A stretch of 64,000 nucleotides of DNA from an uncultured Holophaga sp. (GTDB lineage: Bacteria; Acidobacteriota; Holophagae; Holophagales; Holophagaceae). The notes under the pieces were generated by a model. It was not told the DNA's origin. It did no database searches and saw only the letters and a list, made by a program, of their open reading frames with translations. Each line of letters starts with the position of its first letter. Within the stretch, counting starts at the first letter, position 1. Location of the stretch: assembly GCF_963677305.1 (NCBI RefSeq), contig NZ_OY781925.1, forward strand, positions 743,501-807,500. Direction: 5' to 3'. A program made the position numbers and the translations under genes. Below are positions 1 to 7,800 of this stretch, piece by piece.

Positions 1-120
1 CACACCGCCACGCATCCGGGGAGGCTGGCGAAGGTGGGGCAGCATGGAGAGCCCGATGAGCCAGGAGGAGGAGGGGGCTGCCCCGACACCCGTGACCATG
101 GGAGCACTCGGAACATTTAG

Positions 121-423
121 GATGACATAAACACATGGAGCATAGACGTTCGATAACAACACCTTTTATTGTAATATTTACAAAATATTCATTGCGTTGA
201 ATTGTGCAACTGGATTGACTGTATTGAGTTCGATACTCCATTTCAGAATGCCGACTGAAGAAGATATCTATTTCGTCTGTGAAAGAGTAATAATCTAACT
301 CATTGAAATACTGCACTTGCGGATCGATTCTTATGTGGAGGCTTAGTGCGGGACTCGCGAACCTGCATGGCTCAGACCTCCAAGCTCTGAGCCGTGAGCC
401 TCTTCGTGTCCATGGAGGTCTGA
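121..423. other. AT-rich non-coding stretch
   Basis: This stretch is visibly richer in A and T than the rest of the window and contains no reading frame with a convincing start. A ribosome binding site (GGAGG, about 415-419) for the following gene lies at its end. Bases 1-120 are GC-rich and open in several frames on both strands; they could be the end of a gene lying to the left, but nothing recognisable can be read from them. Confidence 0.4.
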
Positions 424-966
424 ATGAACAAAAAGCAGAGGACTGTCCGAACGTCCAAGATCCAAACCAAGGCAATCAGGTTCCGAGAGGAGTTCTGGTC
501 CGATGTCCCGGAGGAAGACCTGTGGGATCGCTTAGTTCAAGACGGATGGGTGACCACTCCAAGGACAATGCCCATCATAATCAACATCATCGATGCCCTC
601 ACCAAGAAGGCGGCAGCAGGCTACACCTTTTTCTGTCTTTGGTCCCGAAGCTATGGCGAGAAGGTGGTCGAAATCGCAAACCCAAACGATTTGGCGGCAG
701 AGGCGGGCTTCTCTGGAGAGCGAGCGGTTTACACCTGGCGGCAGCGCATGAAGGCATTGAAGGATCTCGGGTTCATTAAGACGCATGAGGGCACCCATGA
801 TTACCAGTTTGTTCTGCTGATGAATCCGCACAAAGTGATCAAAAACATGAAGGGCAAGATCCAACGGAATTTGTGGGCGCAGTTACTGAATCGTGGGATG
901 GATATTGGAGCGAGAGATTTTATTGAGGATGAGGAAGAGAAGGAAGAAGCGAAGACCGAGGAGTGA
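424..966 (+). CDS. Hypothetical protein, possible winged-helix DNA-binding protein
   Basis: A 180-aa protein that I do not recognise. The ATG is preceded by GGAGG with a spacer of about 4 bases, which favours this frame over the overlapping frame that opens at 303. The middle part (about residues 90-135) has the rhythm of a winged helix: a helical stretch beginning NDLAAEAGFSG, then a basic segment WRQRMKALKDLGFI and a following strand. The C-terminus is very acidic (EDEEEKEEAKTEE). It stands alone between an AT-rich spacer and an Rhs remnant, in DNA that looks acquired. A role in mobile-element regulation or replication is only a guess. Confidence 0.6.
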   Translation: MNKKQRTVRTSKIQTKAIRFREEFWSDVPEEDLWDRLVQDGWVTTPRTMPIIINIIDALTKKAAAGYTFFCLWSRSYGEKVVEIANPNDLAAEAGFSGERAVYTWRQRMKALKDLGFIKTHEGTHDYQFVLLMNPHKVIKNMKGKIQRNLWAQLLNRGMDIGARDFIEDEEEKEEAKTEE

Positions 967-1090
967 AGACGGTGTATTCGCTCGGGGCGCACGCTGAATG
1001 AAACGCTGCAATGATGATCCGTGCATCACGGGATGTCCGGCGGTATGATGGTTTCAGTTCTTTGAGTTCTTTGAAAACATCAGAAAGACG

Positions 1091-1400
1091 TTGATAGGCG
1101 GGGCATTTTGGCATCTGGGGCGTGAGGATGCACCGGGTGTTGCAGATGCGGAAAACAGGCTCGTGGCTGTTGTCGTCACTGCCACCGGGCACCGGAGCGA
1201 ATTCGGGTATGACGGATTAGGGAGAAGAGTCCAAGTCGTCGAGAAAGACCCAGACGCCAGCAAGGTTCTCCAGGTCACGAGTGACAAGAAGTATCTGTGG
1301 GATGGAGTGGAGATCGCGGAGGAGCGCACCGGGACCGATGGAGGGACTCTTTCGAAGGGGTTCTATGCCCAAGGCTTTGTGGATAGTGACGGGGCGCTGC
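1091..1400 (+). pseudogene. Rhs-repeat protein remnant, part 1 (upstream of the IS)
   Basis: This encodes part of the conserved C-terminal end of an Rhs/YD-repeat core, with ENRLVAV, FGYDGLGRRVQ and YLWDGVEIAEE motifs. The thousand or more residues expected upstream in a full Rhs protein are absent: no Rhs sequence is seen before about 1130, so the gene is 5'-truncated. It is then broken at 1400 by an insertion sequence. Joining base 1400 to base 2812 gives a continuous frame reading DGALLFYTRDHLG, a classic Rhs motif, which proves this and the fragment at 2808-3506 were one gene. The reconstructed frame from 1091 is 334 aa. The start given is only the first in-frame candidate. Confidence 0.8.
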
Positions 1401-1414
1401 TGGTCTTCCCCCAA
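1401..1414. repeat. Left terminal inverted repeat of the IS
   Basis: TGGTCTTCCCCCAA, the exact reverse complement of 2794-2807. It begins with TG, as is usual for IS3-family ends. Immediately outside it is the target duplication CTGC at 1397-1400. Confidence 0.92.
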
Positions 1415-1491
1415 CCTTGGGACCAACTGAAATGTTCGGGTCTGGGTTTTAGGGTTGGCAATCAAGGACAGCGTGCTGCGTGATTCCGGGT

Positions 1492-2478
1492 TCATGGTAG
1501 CGTCTCTTCCGCCTGGACGGAGGATAAGGCAACGCTGGGAAGCGACCTGAGCGCCGATCCGGGGCCACCTGACGGTGGGGGCTGGCTCATGCCAGCCCTT
1601 CGTCGGTTACCGGGGGTGGCCCAAGGCGATAAATCCCGGGGGTTTGGGGGCAGAGCCCCCATGGCGCATAGGTCTGCGAACTCACTGGGTGTATGGAACC
1701 CCAGGCTTGAATGGGGGTGCCCTTCGTTGAAGGACCTCATGAAGGCCTGGGCGATCACCCTGGCTTCTGGCACGCCATGGAAGGATTCCCCATTCAGGCA
1801 CTCGTCTCTGAATCGAGCATTGAAGCTTTCAGCCAGACCATTCTGCCAAGGCTTGCCCGGATCGATCAGGTGGGTGTCGACTCCTTGCTCTTTCAGCCAG
1901 AGCCCGATCTCCAATGAGACGAACTCAGGGCCATTGTCGCTCCGGATGAACTTCGGCACTCCCCGTTGGGCGATGACACGGGCCAGCACCTCTTTGACAT
2001 GGAGCGCCCGGAAGGACCGACCCACCTCGATCGCCAAGCACTCTCGGGTGTATTCATCCTCCAGGGTCAGGAACTTTAGAGCCGACCCTCCCAGAGTCCA
2101 GGCAAACACGAAGTCGTAGGTCCAAACGTGGTTCGGAAACTCGGCAGCCCTTGGCACGCCATCGCCAGAACGGACCTTCCTGCGCTTCGGGCGCCGGGTG
2201 AGCTGGAGCCCCAGCTTTTGCCAGAGTCGGCTCACAGCCTTGTGGTTGACGACGATGTCCGCTCGTCGGAGTAGAGCCCAGATGCGGACCTGCCCGTAGC
2301 GGGGATGCTCCGAACTCAAGGCCTGGATACGCTCTGCCAAGCAGTCCTGCGGCTTCGGGCGTACGCGATAGCGCATGCCTGATCGGGATAGGCCAATCAG
2401 AGCGGCGATGCGCCGCTCCGGGATCCGCCTGGCTTTCAGCACCCGAGCCCCTTCCCGCTTCTGCCGGGCGCTTACCAT
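1492..2478 (-). CDS. IS3-family transposase OrfB (DDE integrase-type)
   Basis: A 328-aa catalytic subunit of the IS transposase. It begins with an HTH-like segment (about residues 20-40) followed by the rve integrase core. The catalytic triad is D122 (TYDFVF), D181 (IRSDNGPEF) and E217 (GLAESFN), with exactly 35 residues between the second D and the E. The family signature TRECLAI is present. It could start at the ATG at 2478, which overlaps the end of orfA, but in this family it is normally made as an OrfAB fusion by a -1 frameshift. A proline- and serine-rich tail of about 55 residues follows the catalytic domain and extends close to the left end of the element. Confidence 0.93.
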   Translation of the reverse strand: MVSARQKREGARVLKARRIPERRIAALIGLSRSGMRYRVRPKPQDCLAERIQALSSEHPRYGQVRIWALLRRADIVVNHKAVSRLWQKLGLQLTRRPKRRKVRSGDGVPRAAEFPNHVWTYDFVFAWTLGGSALKFLTLEDEYTRECLAIEVGRSFRALHVKEVLARVIAQRGVPKFIRSDNGPEFVSLEIGLWLKEQGVDTHLIDPGKPWQNGLAESFNARFRDECLNGESFHGVPEARVIAQAFMRSFNEGHPHSSLGFHTPSEFADLCAMGALPPNPRDLSPWATPGNRRRAGMSQPPPSGGPGSALRSLPSVALSSVQAEETLP

Positions 2479-2741
2479 TTTTTTCGGAGGAGCTCCTTCA
2501 TGGCGTCGATCTCGACCTCGCGCTGCCCCAGGAGGCGCAGCAGGCGGGCGTTGTCCTTCTCCAACTGCTTGAGTCGGCGGACATCCGAGACCGTGCTTCC
2601 GGCAAACTTCCGTCGCCACCGGTAGATGGTCTGCTCGGCTACGCCATGCTCCCGGGCCAGATCTGCGATGGACTTCTCTCCTCGCTCGGCTTCCCGCAGC
2701 ACAGCCACGATCTGCTCGTCTGTCAGCTTCTGGGGTCTCAT
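2472..2741 (-). CDS. IS3-family transposase OrfA (HTH/leucine-zipper subunit)
   Basis: An 89-aa protein with an N-terminal helix-turn-helix of the transposase-8 type (KLTDEQIVAVLREAE, then SIADLAREHGVAEQTIYRWRR). A heptad-rich helix (about residues 55-85) follows and would form the leucine zipper used for multimerisation. It recognises the terminal repeats of the element. It ends in KKW-stop, where a run of seven A residues on the coding strand allows a shift into orfB. The frame overlaps orfB by 7 bases. Confidence 0.93.
   Translation of the reverse strand: MRPQKLTDEQIVAVLREAERGEKSIADLAREHGVAEQTIYRWRRKFAGSTVSDVRRLKQLEKDNARLLRLLGQREVEIDAMKELLRKKW
2478..2484 (-). promoter_or_regulatory. Programmed -1 frameshift slippery site (A7)
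   Basis: Seven consecutive A residues on the coding strand span the last lysine codons of orfA, four bases before its stop. orfB lies in the -1 frame and reads on from here. This is the usual arrangement in IS3-family elements for making the OrfAB fusion transposase. The frameshift itself is inferred. Confidence 0.75.
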
Positions 2742-2793
2742 CAGGGGGCTCCTCTTTCAGGATGGACCCTAACGTTTCCTTTGGCTCTCAGAT

Positions 2794-2807
2794 TTGGGGG
2801 AAGACCA
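2794..2807. repeat. Right terminal inverted repeat of the IS
   Basis: Exact complement of the left terminal repeat, ending in CA. The second copy of the target duplication, CTGC, follows at 2808-2811. Confidence 0.92.
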
Positions 2808-3506
2808 CTGCTGTTCTACACCAGGGATCACCTCGGGAGCATTCGGGAACTTACGGACAATACACAGACTGTAAGAGCCCGATATGACTACGACCCCTAT
2901 GGGCGCATGACGAAGATCAGTGGGGACAAAGACTCAGCCTTCACCTACACGGGGCATTTCTGGCATGCCCAGAGTGGGCTGAATCTTGCGCTATTTCGTG
3001 CTTATGACTCGAATTGTGCTAGATGGGTTAATAGGGATCCATTGGCTGAATTTGGTGGGTTGAATAATTATAATTATATAAATAACAATGCTGTTAATGA
3101 CGTTGATGATCTAGGGTTGTGCTATAATTCATCTGGAGAAGTGTGGCAATGTAAGCTGAGATTTTTGGCTGCATTGGATAGCCGTATAAAGGCAATCGAT
3201 CAACTGGAGGATATGCTTCGAGCTGAATATTTGAATAAAATAAAGCTTATAAATGAGCAAGTGGACATCATGAATCATCCTGTGACAGGGTGGGATGCGT
3301 CGAAGTCAAGATCTGTAAATGCTATAAATGCAGCATTCGATGTTCTGGATGAGGTCGCTAATGACTATGCAGGAGAGCGAATGCGTCAGAATGCCTATTC
3401 TCGGCTTGTTCGTCAATTGGTTATGCTGCAGAAAATGCGGCAACAGGCGTGGGATGAGTATAAAGAAAAAATTAAAACATGTAAAATGTGTGAAAAATGT
3501 TCTTAA
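2808..3506 (+). pseudogene. Rhs-repeat protein remnant, part 2, with variable C-terminal (toxin-like) domain
   Basis: This continues the Rhs core broken by the IS: FYTRDHLGSIRELTD, then ARYDYDPYGR, YTGHFWHAQSGLNLALFRAYD, the WVNRDPLAE motif and NNYNYINNNAVN. This is the canonical end of an Rhs shell up to a degenerate DPxGL motif (DVDDLGL). From 3120 a 128-residue C-terminal domain follows. It is helix-rich and AT-rich, ends in cysteines (CKMCEKC), and I do not recognise it. In Rhs proteins the segment after this point is the variable effector domain. As it stands the fragment lacks its own start; a frame entering from inside the IS (2646) could express a hybrid. The toxin role is inferred from position only. 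Confidence 0.8.
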
Positions 3507-3528
3507 TTTTATTTGAAAGAGAGGACCT

Positions 3529-3933
3529 ATGAAAAGGTATGTTCTGGTATATGTATATGGATTTTTCACTGCATTGATTCTGCTTGTTCTGATTTTTATT
3601 GGGTATGGGTGGCATGTGTATAAGCGTATGGATAATGCTATAATGCTGCGTGAACTTGCAGTAAAACAAAAAAGTGAAAAAATCACCAATAATATAAAGG
3701 TATATATTGAACCGGTGGTTATTTCATGTCTTCCATATGATGAAAGATCTGATTCTGTTGCAGTTTTTGAAATATTGTATGGAAAAGCTGAATATTTAAA
3801 CGATAATGATCTTCAAGATTTAAATAATTCTTTCCGCGATTTTAGTGACAAAATGAAATCTCGTCCTGATCGAAGTGCAATTCTCGCGAGAGAATATGTG
3901 CTGGAATGTAAAAAAATAGCAGATAGGCATTAA
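3529..3933 (+). CDS. Small membrane-anchored protein, candidate immunity protein for the Rhs C-terminal domain
   Basis: A 134-aa protein of unrecognised family. Residues about 5-28 form one hydrophobic helix (YVYGFFTALILLVLIFIGYG), followed by a charged soluble domain of about 100 residues. It starts 22 bp after the Rhs stop, behind a good ribosome binding site (AAAGAGAGG, 3516-3524). Its base composition is as AT-rich as the Rhs tail and quite unlike the GC-rich gene that follows at 3962, so the two were probably acquired together. Small genes directly downstream of Rhs C-terminal domains are usually the cognate immunity genes. A membrane anchor would suit protection at the membrane or periplasm. 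Function is inferred from context alone. Confidence 0.65.
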   Translation: MKRYVLVYVYGFFTALILLVLIFIGYGWHVYKRMDNAIMLRELAVKQKSEKITNNIKVYIEPVVISCLPYDERSDSVAVFEILYGKAEYLNDNDLQDLNNSFRDFSDKMKSRPDRSAILAREYVLECKKIADRH

Positions 3934-3961
3934 AAGAGAGGTTGAATTGGCGTTGTGGCCC

Positions 3962-4546
3962 CTACATCCCCAGCCGCGCCCTGAGCTCCGCCGCGGCATT
4001 CCCCCGGTGGCTGAGGCTGTGCTTGATTTCGCTGCCCAGTTCGCCGAAGGTCCGGGTGTGGCCCTGGGGAATGAAGATGGGGTCGTAGCCGAAGCCCTGG
4101 AGGCCCCGGGGTTCGGGGGCCAGGCTGCCCTCCACGGAGCCGCCCACGGTGAAGGGGGCTCCCTGGGTGGGGGCCAGGGCCAGGACGCAGACGAATCGGG
4201 CGCTGCGGGGGGCACCCTCCGGGAGCATGGAGAGGAGGAGGGGGTTCTTCTCCGCGTAGCCCAGGTGGGCGGCGAAGCGGGCAGAGAGGACGCCGGGGCC
4301 ACCCCAGAGGGCATCCACGCAGAGTCCGGAGTCGTCCGCCAGGAAGCCGTCCATCGGCTCGCGGCCCTGGGCGGTCCACCAGTCCCGGGCGAAGGTGGCC
4401 TTCTGTAGGGCGTTGTCCTGGAAAAAGGCCCCGCTCTCGGGGATCTCCGGGGCTTCACTGGGCCAGGGGGTGAACTCGATGGCGGGGAGGAGCTCGTGGA
4501 ACTCCTCGACCTTGTGGGCGTTGCGGGTGGCGAGCAGCAGCTTCAC
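3962..4546 (-). CDS. rdgB: XTP/dITP diphosphatase (RdgB/HAM1 family)
   Basis: A 194-aa house-cleaning pyrophosphatase that removes deaminated purine triphosphates (XTP, ITP) from the nucleotide pool. Family motifs are in order: ATRNAHKVEEF at the N-terminus, DDSGL at 71-75 with VDAL and PGVLSARFA, FGYDPIFIP at 152-160, and SHRGNA at 179-184. The length is normal for the family. The GTG start at 4546 lies one base after the stop of the thiF-like gene, so the two genes are cotranscribed and probably translationally coupled. It converges on the AT-rich island gene that ends at 3933. Confidence 0.93.
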   Translation of the reverse strand: MKLLLATRNAHKVEEFHELLPAIEFTPWPSEAPEIPESGAFFQDNALQKATFARDWWTAQGREPMDGFLADDSGLCVDALWGGPGVLSARFAAHLGYAEKNPLLLSMLPEGAPRSARFVCVLALAPTQGAPFTVGGSVEGSLAPEPRGLQGFGYDPIFIPQGHTRTFGELGSEIKHSLSHRGNAAAELRARLGM

Positions 4547-4547
4547 A

Positions 4548-5549
4548 TCAGGCTCCGATGACTTCCGTGTACCAGCCCTTGGCCCGCTCGGGGGTGATCG
4601 GGCCGTGGATGAGGGCGCGGCCATCCTTGAAGAGGGTGAAGCGGTTCTCCCCCTCGTGGCCGGTGAGGGCCAGGCCCGAGTCCTTCCAGGGCTGGCCGGT
4701 ACGGGCCTCAAGGCGCTCCTTGAGGGCGCCCAGGTCGAGCTGGCGGGGCGGATTGACCCGGATCTGCACCCCTTCGAGGCCGCAGAGGGAGGAGGCCTTG
4801 AGGGACCAGCGGGCATCCAGGAACTCCGTGACCTTGTCGGTGCAGAAGCGGCAGCGGTGGGTGGGGGGCTGGATGAACTGGCGCTCGTTGTACCAGAAGT
4901 CGAAGCGGGCCACCTCGGGGTGGGGTTCCCGCCCCGTGAGGATCTTGATGGCCTCCAGGGCAGCCCAGCTGGCGGCGATGCCCACGGCGGGGCCCAGGAC
5001 CCCGGCACTGTCGCAGGTATCCACATCGCCGCTGGCGGGGGGCTCCTCGATCAGGCAACGCAGGCAGGCGGTCTTCGGGGGGTTCAGGGGCCAGATCATG
5101 CCCTCGCCACCGATGGCCCCGGTGTAGATCCACGGGGTGCCGCTGAGGATGGCCACATCGTTGATCAGGAAACGGGCCTCGAAGTTGTCGGTGCCGTCCA
5201 GGATCAGGTCATAACCGGCCAGAAGCTCCCGGGCGTTGCCGGAGGTGAGATCGGCCACCTCGGCCTTCAGGGAGATGGAGGAGTTGGCTTCGCCGAGGCG
5301 CTGGCAGGCGGCCTCGGCCTTGGGGCGGCCCAGATCCGCCTCTCCATAGAGGAGCTGGCGCTGGAGGTTGCTCAGCTCCACCAGGTCCCGGTCGATGAGG
5401 GTCAGGTGCCCGACCCCGGCCCGGGCCAGCCAGGAAGCCAGCACTGATCCGGTGGCGCCCAGTCCCACCACGGCGACCCGGCGGTCATGCAGCCGGGCCT
5501 CGGGCTCCCGCCCCAAAAAGATGCGCTGCTTGGCATAACGGTCGATCAT
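4548..5549 (-). CDS. ThiF/MoeB/HesA-type adenylyltransferase (E1-like)
   Basis: A 333-aa protein that would adenylate the C-terminus of a ubiquitin-like sulfur carrier (ThiS or MoaD) for thiazole or molybdopterin synthesis. It shows the Rossmann ATP-binding loop GLGATGS (29-35), the RDxVELSNLQRQLL segment, DGTDNF (118-123), two zinc CxxC pairs (C162/C165 and C233/C236) and the conserved cysteine in DTCDSAG (C179). The last 80 residues form the small C-terminal domain seen in many MoeB/ThiF proteins (DGRALIHGPI). Start chosen at ATG 5549, behind GGGAGAAG. Which carrier it serves cannot be told here because neither thiS nor moaD is nearby. Confidence 0.88.
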   Translation of the reverse strand: MIDRYAKQRIFLGREPEARLHDRRVAVVGLGATGSVLASWLARAGVGHLTLIDRDLVELSNLQRQLLYGEADLGRPKAEAACQRLGEANSSISLKAEVADLTSGNARELLAGYDLILDGTDNFEARFLINDVAILSGTPWIYTGAIGGEGMIWPLNPPKTACLRCLIEEPPASGDVDTCDSAGVLGPAVGIAASWAALEAIKILTGREPHPEVARFDFWYNERQFIQPPTHRCRFCTDKVTEFLDARWSLKASSLCGLEGVQIRVNPPRQLDLGALKERLEARTGQPWKDSGLALTGHEGENRFTLFKDGRALIHGPITPERAKGWYTEVIGA

Positions 5550-5565
5550 CTTCTCCCCAGATGGA

Positions 5566-5590
5566 AAGGGCGGGCCCGAGGCCCGCCCTT
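5566..5590 (-). terminator. Hairpin terminator after the 5609-6070 gene
   Basis: A perfect 10-bp inverted repeat (AAGGGCGGGC / GCCCGCCCTT) with a 5-base loop, lying between the stop of the minus-strand gene ending at 5609 and the start of the thiF-like gene. There is no real T tract, so it may be an inefficient or RNA-stabilising hairpin. Confidence 0.55.
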
Positions 5591-5608
5591 CAAGGATACC
5601 CTTCCGTC

Positions 5609-6070
5609 CTAGTTGACGGCGGGAGCACCCTGCTGGGACTGCTCCCACTCAGACTGGAGACGCTGGGCATCGGAGATGGCGAATTTGTAGACGTACTCGA
5701 AGCGGTCAGCGCCCTTGGTCAGGCTCATGATGACCTCGTAGACGCCCTCGGCACTGGCTTCGAAGGGGGAGGCGATCACGTTGAAGGTGCCCTCCTTGGC
5801 GCCGTCGGGGATCTGGACATCGGAGTCGCGGATGATGTCTTTGCGGTCGCCGTTGGGGGCCACGATGGCGAAGCCGAACTTGAACTGACCGTCCATGCGG
5901 GAGAAACGGGTGTAGAAGCAGACCTTGGGGAGCACGTAGGGCACGTTGGGGACCACGATGTGGTGGTCATAGAGGCCCATCAGGGAGGTCTTGCCCCCCA
6001 CCTCCTGGCGGATGTCATCGCAGAGGAGGGTGAACTCGTGTTTGGGGGCCTTGATCTGGACTTCTTGCAT
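5609..6070 (-). CDS. Conserved protein of unknown function (resembles DUF6941)
   Basis: A 153-aa protein with no signal peptide or membrane segment. It appears to be one beta-rich domain: LLCDDIRQEVGGKTSLMGLYD near the N-terminus and repeated strands afterwards (YVLPKVCFYTRF, FGFAIVAPNG). The pattern CDDIRxExGGKxSLxGLY is what I associate with the DUF6941 family, for which no function is established. The ATG at 6070 has GGGAG upstream. It is followed by a hairpin and then the thiF-like and rdgB genes on the same strand. Confidence 0.7.
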   Translation of the reverse strand: MQEVQIKAPKHEFTLLCDDIRQEVGGKTSLMGLYDHHIVVPNVPYVLPKVCFYTRFSRMDGQFKFGFAIVAPNGDRKDIIRDSDVQIPDGAKEGTFNVIASPFEASAEGVYEVIMSLTKGADRFEYVYKFAISDAQRLQSEWEQSQQGAPAVN

Positions 6071-6172
6071 GGAAACTCCCTGGAAGATGCGTTCTGGATG
6101 AGGGGCCAGTTTACTCCCTGCGGGAGCCCCGACCAAGTTAAGGTTTTGGAGTGCCTGTGGCGTGGAGGTCTG

Positions 6173-7723
6173 GTGTTCCGTTGGCTGTTCATTCTCATCT
6201 TCTCCTTTGGTCTCAGTGCCGAGGAACTCCGGCTGCAGGTGGTCTGCACCTCCGGAGTGGGGGGGCAGCTGGCGGCCCAGGACACCTACTCGCTCCAGTC
6301 CGCTCCGATGGGCTGGGTCCGCTTGGCGAGCCTCATCCGGGGACTGCGCTCTACCCTGCCGTCGACCACCCTGGTGCTCGACGGCGGAGCGGCCTTTGCG
6401 GGGAGCCCCTCCGCCTATGTCCGCAAGGTGGTGCGCCCGGACCTGCCTGAGCCCAGCCTCGCCATCATGAATGCCGTGGGCTGCGGGGCCATGGCCCTGG
6501 GTGAGCCCAGCTTCGCCTACGGCCTGCCCTATCTGAGGTCCCTGGAGGATCAGGCCCAGTTCCCCTTCCTGGCGGCCAACCTGCTCATGCCGGATGGGAG
6601 CCCTGCTTTCATGCCCTACGCCAAGCTGGAGCTCCAGGGGGTCTCCGTGGCTGTCGTCGGTCTCGCCACCTCCTTCCGCAACCCCCTGGACGCCGAGGTG
6701 TCCCTGCGGCTGGCCGATCCGGTGGAAACCCTCAAGGCCCTGGTGCCCCGGCTCCGCCAGAAGGAGAAGGCCGATCTGGTGGTCCTTCTCCTGCAGGGAG
6801 ACCAGCCGCTCAAGGAGAGCGTCCCCGGAGTCGACCTGGTGGTGCAGCCTTACGGGGTGTCCCCGAGCCCTGGGGATGTACCGGTCCTGCAGCCCAGACC
6901 CCTCGGTCGGGAGCTCGGGGTCGCCGAGTGGACGATGCATCGGGAATGGGGGCGCTGGAAGCCCAAGACGCTCCAGACGCGCATGGTGCAGGTCCAGCCG
7001 GACACCCCGGCCGATCCCCAGGCCGGCGAACTCAGTGCTGCGATCCAGGGGGCCACGGACGCCTACCTGGACACCCCCGCGGCCCGGCTCGATGTGGACC
7101 TGGACGGCCGCTGGGGGCGGATGGAGGACGGTCCCCTGCTCCAGCTCCTCCACACGGTGGTCCGCAAGGCGACCCGGGCACAGATCACCGCGGTCCCCTC
7201 GCCAAGACCCGGACTCTTCATTCCCAAGGGGCCGACCTCGGTGCGCCAGTTCTACGCCCTCGCGCCCTCGGAGAGTCGCCTGGCGAGGATCCGGGTCACG
7301 GGCGCCCAGCTCAGGGCTTATCTGGAGCAGGCGGCCACCTATTACAACTTCTGCCACCTTCCCGACCTGATCTCCCACCAGCTCCGTCCCGAGGACTTCG
7401 ATGTCCTCGACGGGGTGGCCTACGCCCTGGACATCTCAAAGCCCATGGGCAGCAGGGTTGTGGCCCTCAACTACGAGGGGCAGCCTGTGAAGGACACTCA
7501 GGAATTCACCCTCGGGCTCAGCGAGTGCCGCCTCCAGGGTGCCGGGGGCTATCTGGCGGCCGCGGGGCTGTCGACCCGTCCTGAGTGGCTGAGCCGGAGT
7601 TCCTTCCGCAACCTGATCCTGGCCCAGGTCCTGGAGCAGGGTCCCCTGAATCCGATCCCCACCGGTCAGTGGCGGATCATCCCCTCCCTGGACCGCGAGC
7701 GGGTGATGGAGCAGGAACACTGA
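6173..7723 (+). CDS. 5'-nucleotidase-fold protein lacking metal-binding motifs (probable pseudoenzyme)
   Basis: A 516-aa exported protein with the two-domain layout of UshA-type 5'-nucleotidases. The start is GTG 6173 with GGAGG 4 bases before it; residues 1-16 look like a signal peptide (FRWLFILIFSFGLSAE). The C-terminal substrate domain is well kept (FIPKGPTSVRQFYALAP, ILDGVAYALDISKPMGSR-like segment, RLQGAGGYLAA). The N-terminal metallophosphatase core keeps its scaffold (GWVRLASLIRGLR, GSPS, MALG, FPFLAANLL), but each metal motif is replaced: the NDxHG position reads TSGVGG (26-31), DAGD reads DGGA (70-73), GNHE reads GEPS (110-113), and no GHxH is present. It probably cannot hydrolyse nucleotides and may bind a ligand instead. 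Confidence 0.8.
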   Translation: MFRWLFILIFSFGLSAEELRLQVVCTSGVGGQLAAQDTYSLQSAPMGWVRLASLIRGLRSTLPSTTLVLDGGAAFAGSPSAYVRKVVRPDLPEPSLAIMNAVGCGAMALGEPSFAYGLPYLRSLEDQAQFPFLAANLLMPDGSPAFMPYAKLELQGVSVAVVGLATSFRNPLDAEVSLRLADPVETLKALVPRLRQKEKADLVVLLLQGDQPLKESVPGVDLVVQPYGVSPSPGDVPVLQPRPLGRELGVAEWTMHREWGRWKPKTLQTRMVQVQPDTPADPQAGELSAAIQGATDAYLDTPAARLDVDLDGRWGRMEDGPLLQLLHTVVRKATRAQITAVPSPRPGLFIPKGPTSVRQFYALAPSESRLARIRVTGAQLRAYLEQAATYYNFCHLPDLISHQLRPEDFDVLDGVAYALDISKPMGSRVVALNYEGQPVKDTQEFTLGLSECRLQGAGGYLAAAGLSTRPEWLSRSSFRNLILAQVLEQGPLNPIPTGQWRIIPSLDRERVMEQEH

Positions 7724-7800
7724 GGTCATTCCGGGTTCCCACTTTTTTCCCTGCTCCATCCTGTTTCGCGGCATTCTAAGCTCACACCGGAGCCTCATTC

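Larger units (their letters stand above)
1401..2807 (-). mobile_element. IS3-family insertion sequence, IS407 group, apparently intact
   Basis: A 1,407-bp element. Its ends are perfect 14-bp inverted repeats (TGGTCTTCCCCCAA at 1401-1414 and its complement at 2794-2807), with weaker matching continuing for about 40 bp. It is flanked by a direct 4-bp duplication CTGC (1397-1400 and 2808-2811); four-base duplications are typical of the IS407 group. It carries overlapping orfA and orfB on the minus strand, with an A7 slippery site at the junction. All three catalytic DDE residues are present. Clean ends, intact genes and an undamaged duplication imply a recent insertion. Confidence 0.93.

Noticed and set aside
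303..779. Reading frame of 158 codons overlapping the 180-aa gene
   Set aside because: It has no convincing ribosome binding site, reads as Arg/Gly/His-rich nonsense composition, and is out of frame with the 424-966 gene, which has GGAGG before its ATG.
5561..6172. N-terminal extension of the 5'-nucleotidase-like gene back to 5561
   Set aside because: It would run antisense through the whole DUF6941-like gene. A GTG with GGAGG and a signal peptide at 6173 explains the protein.
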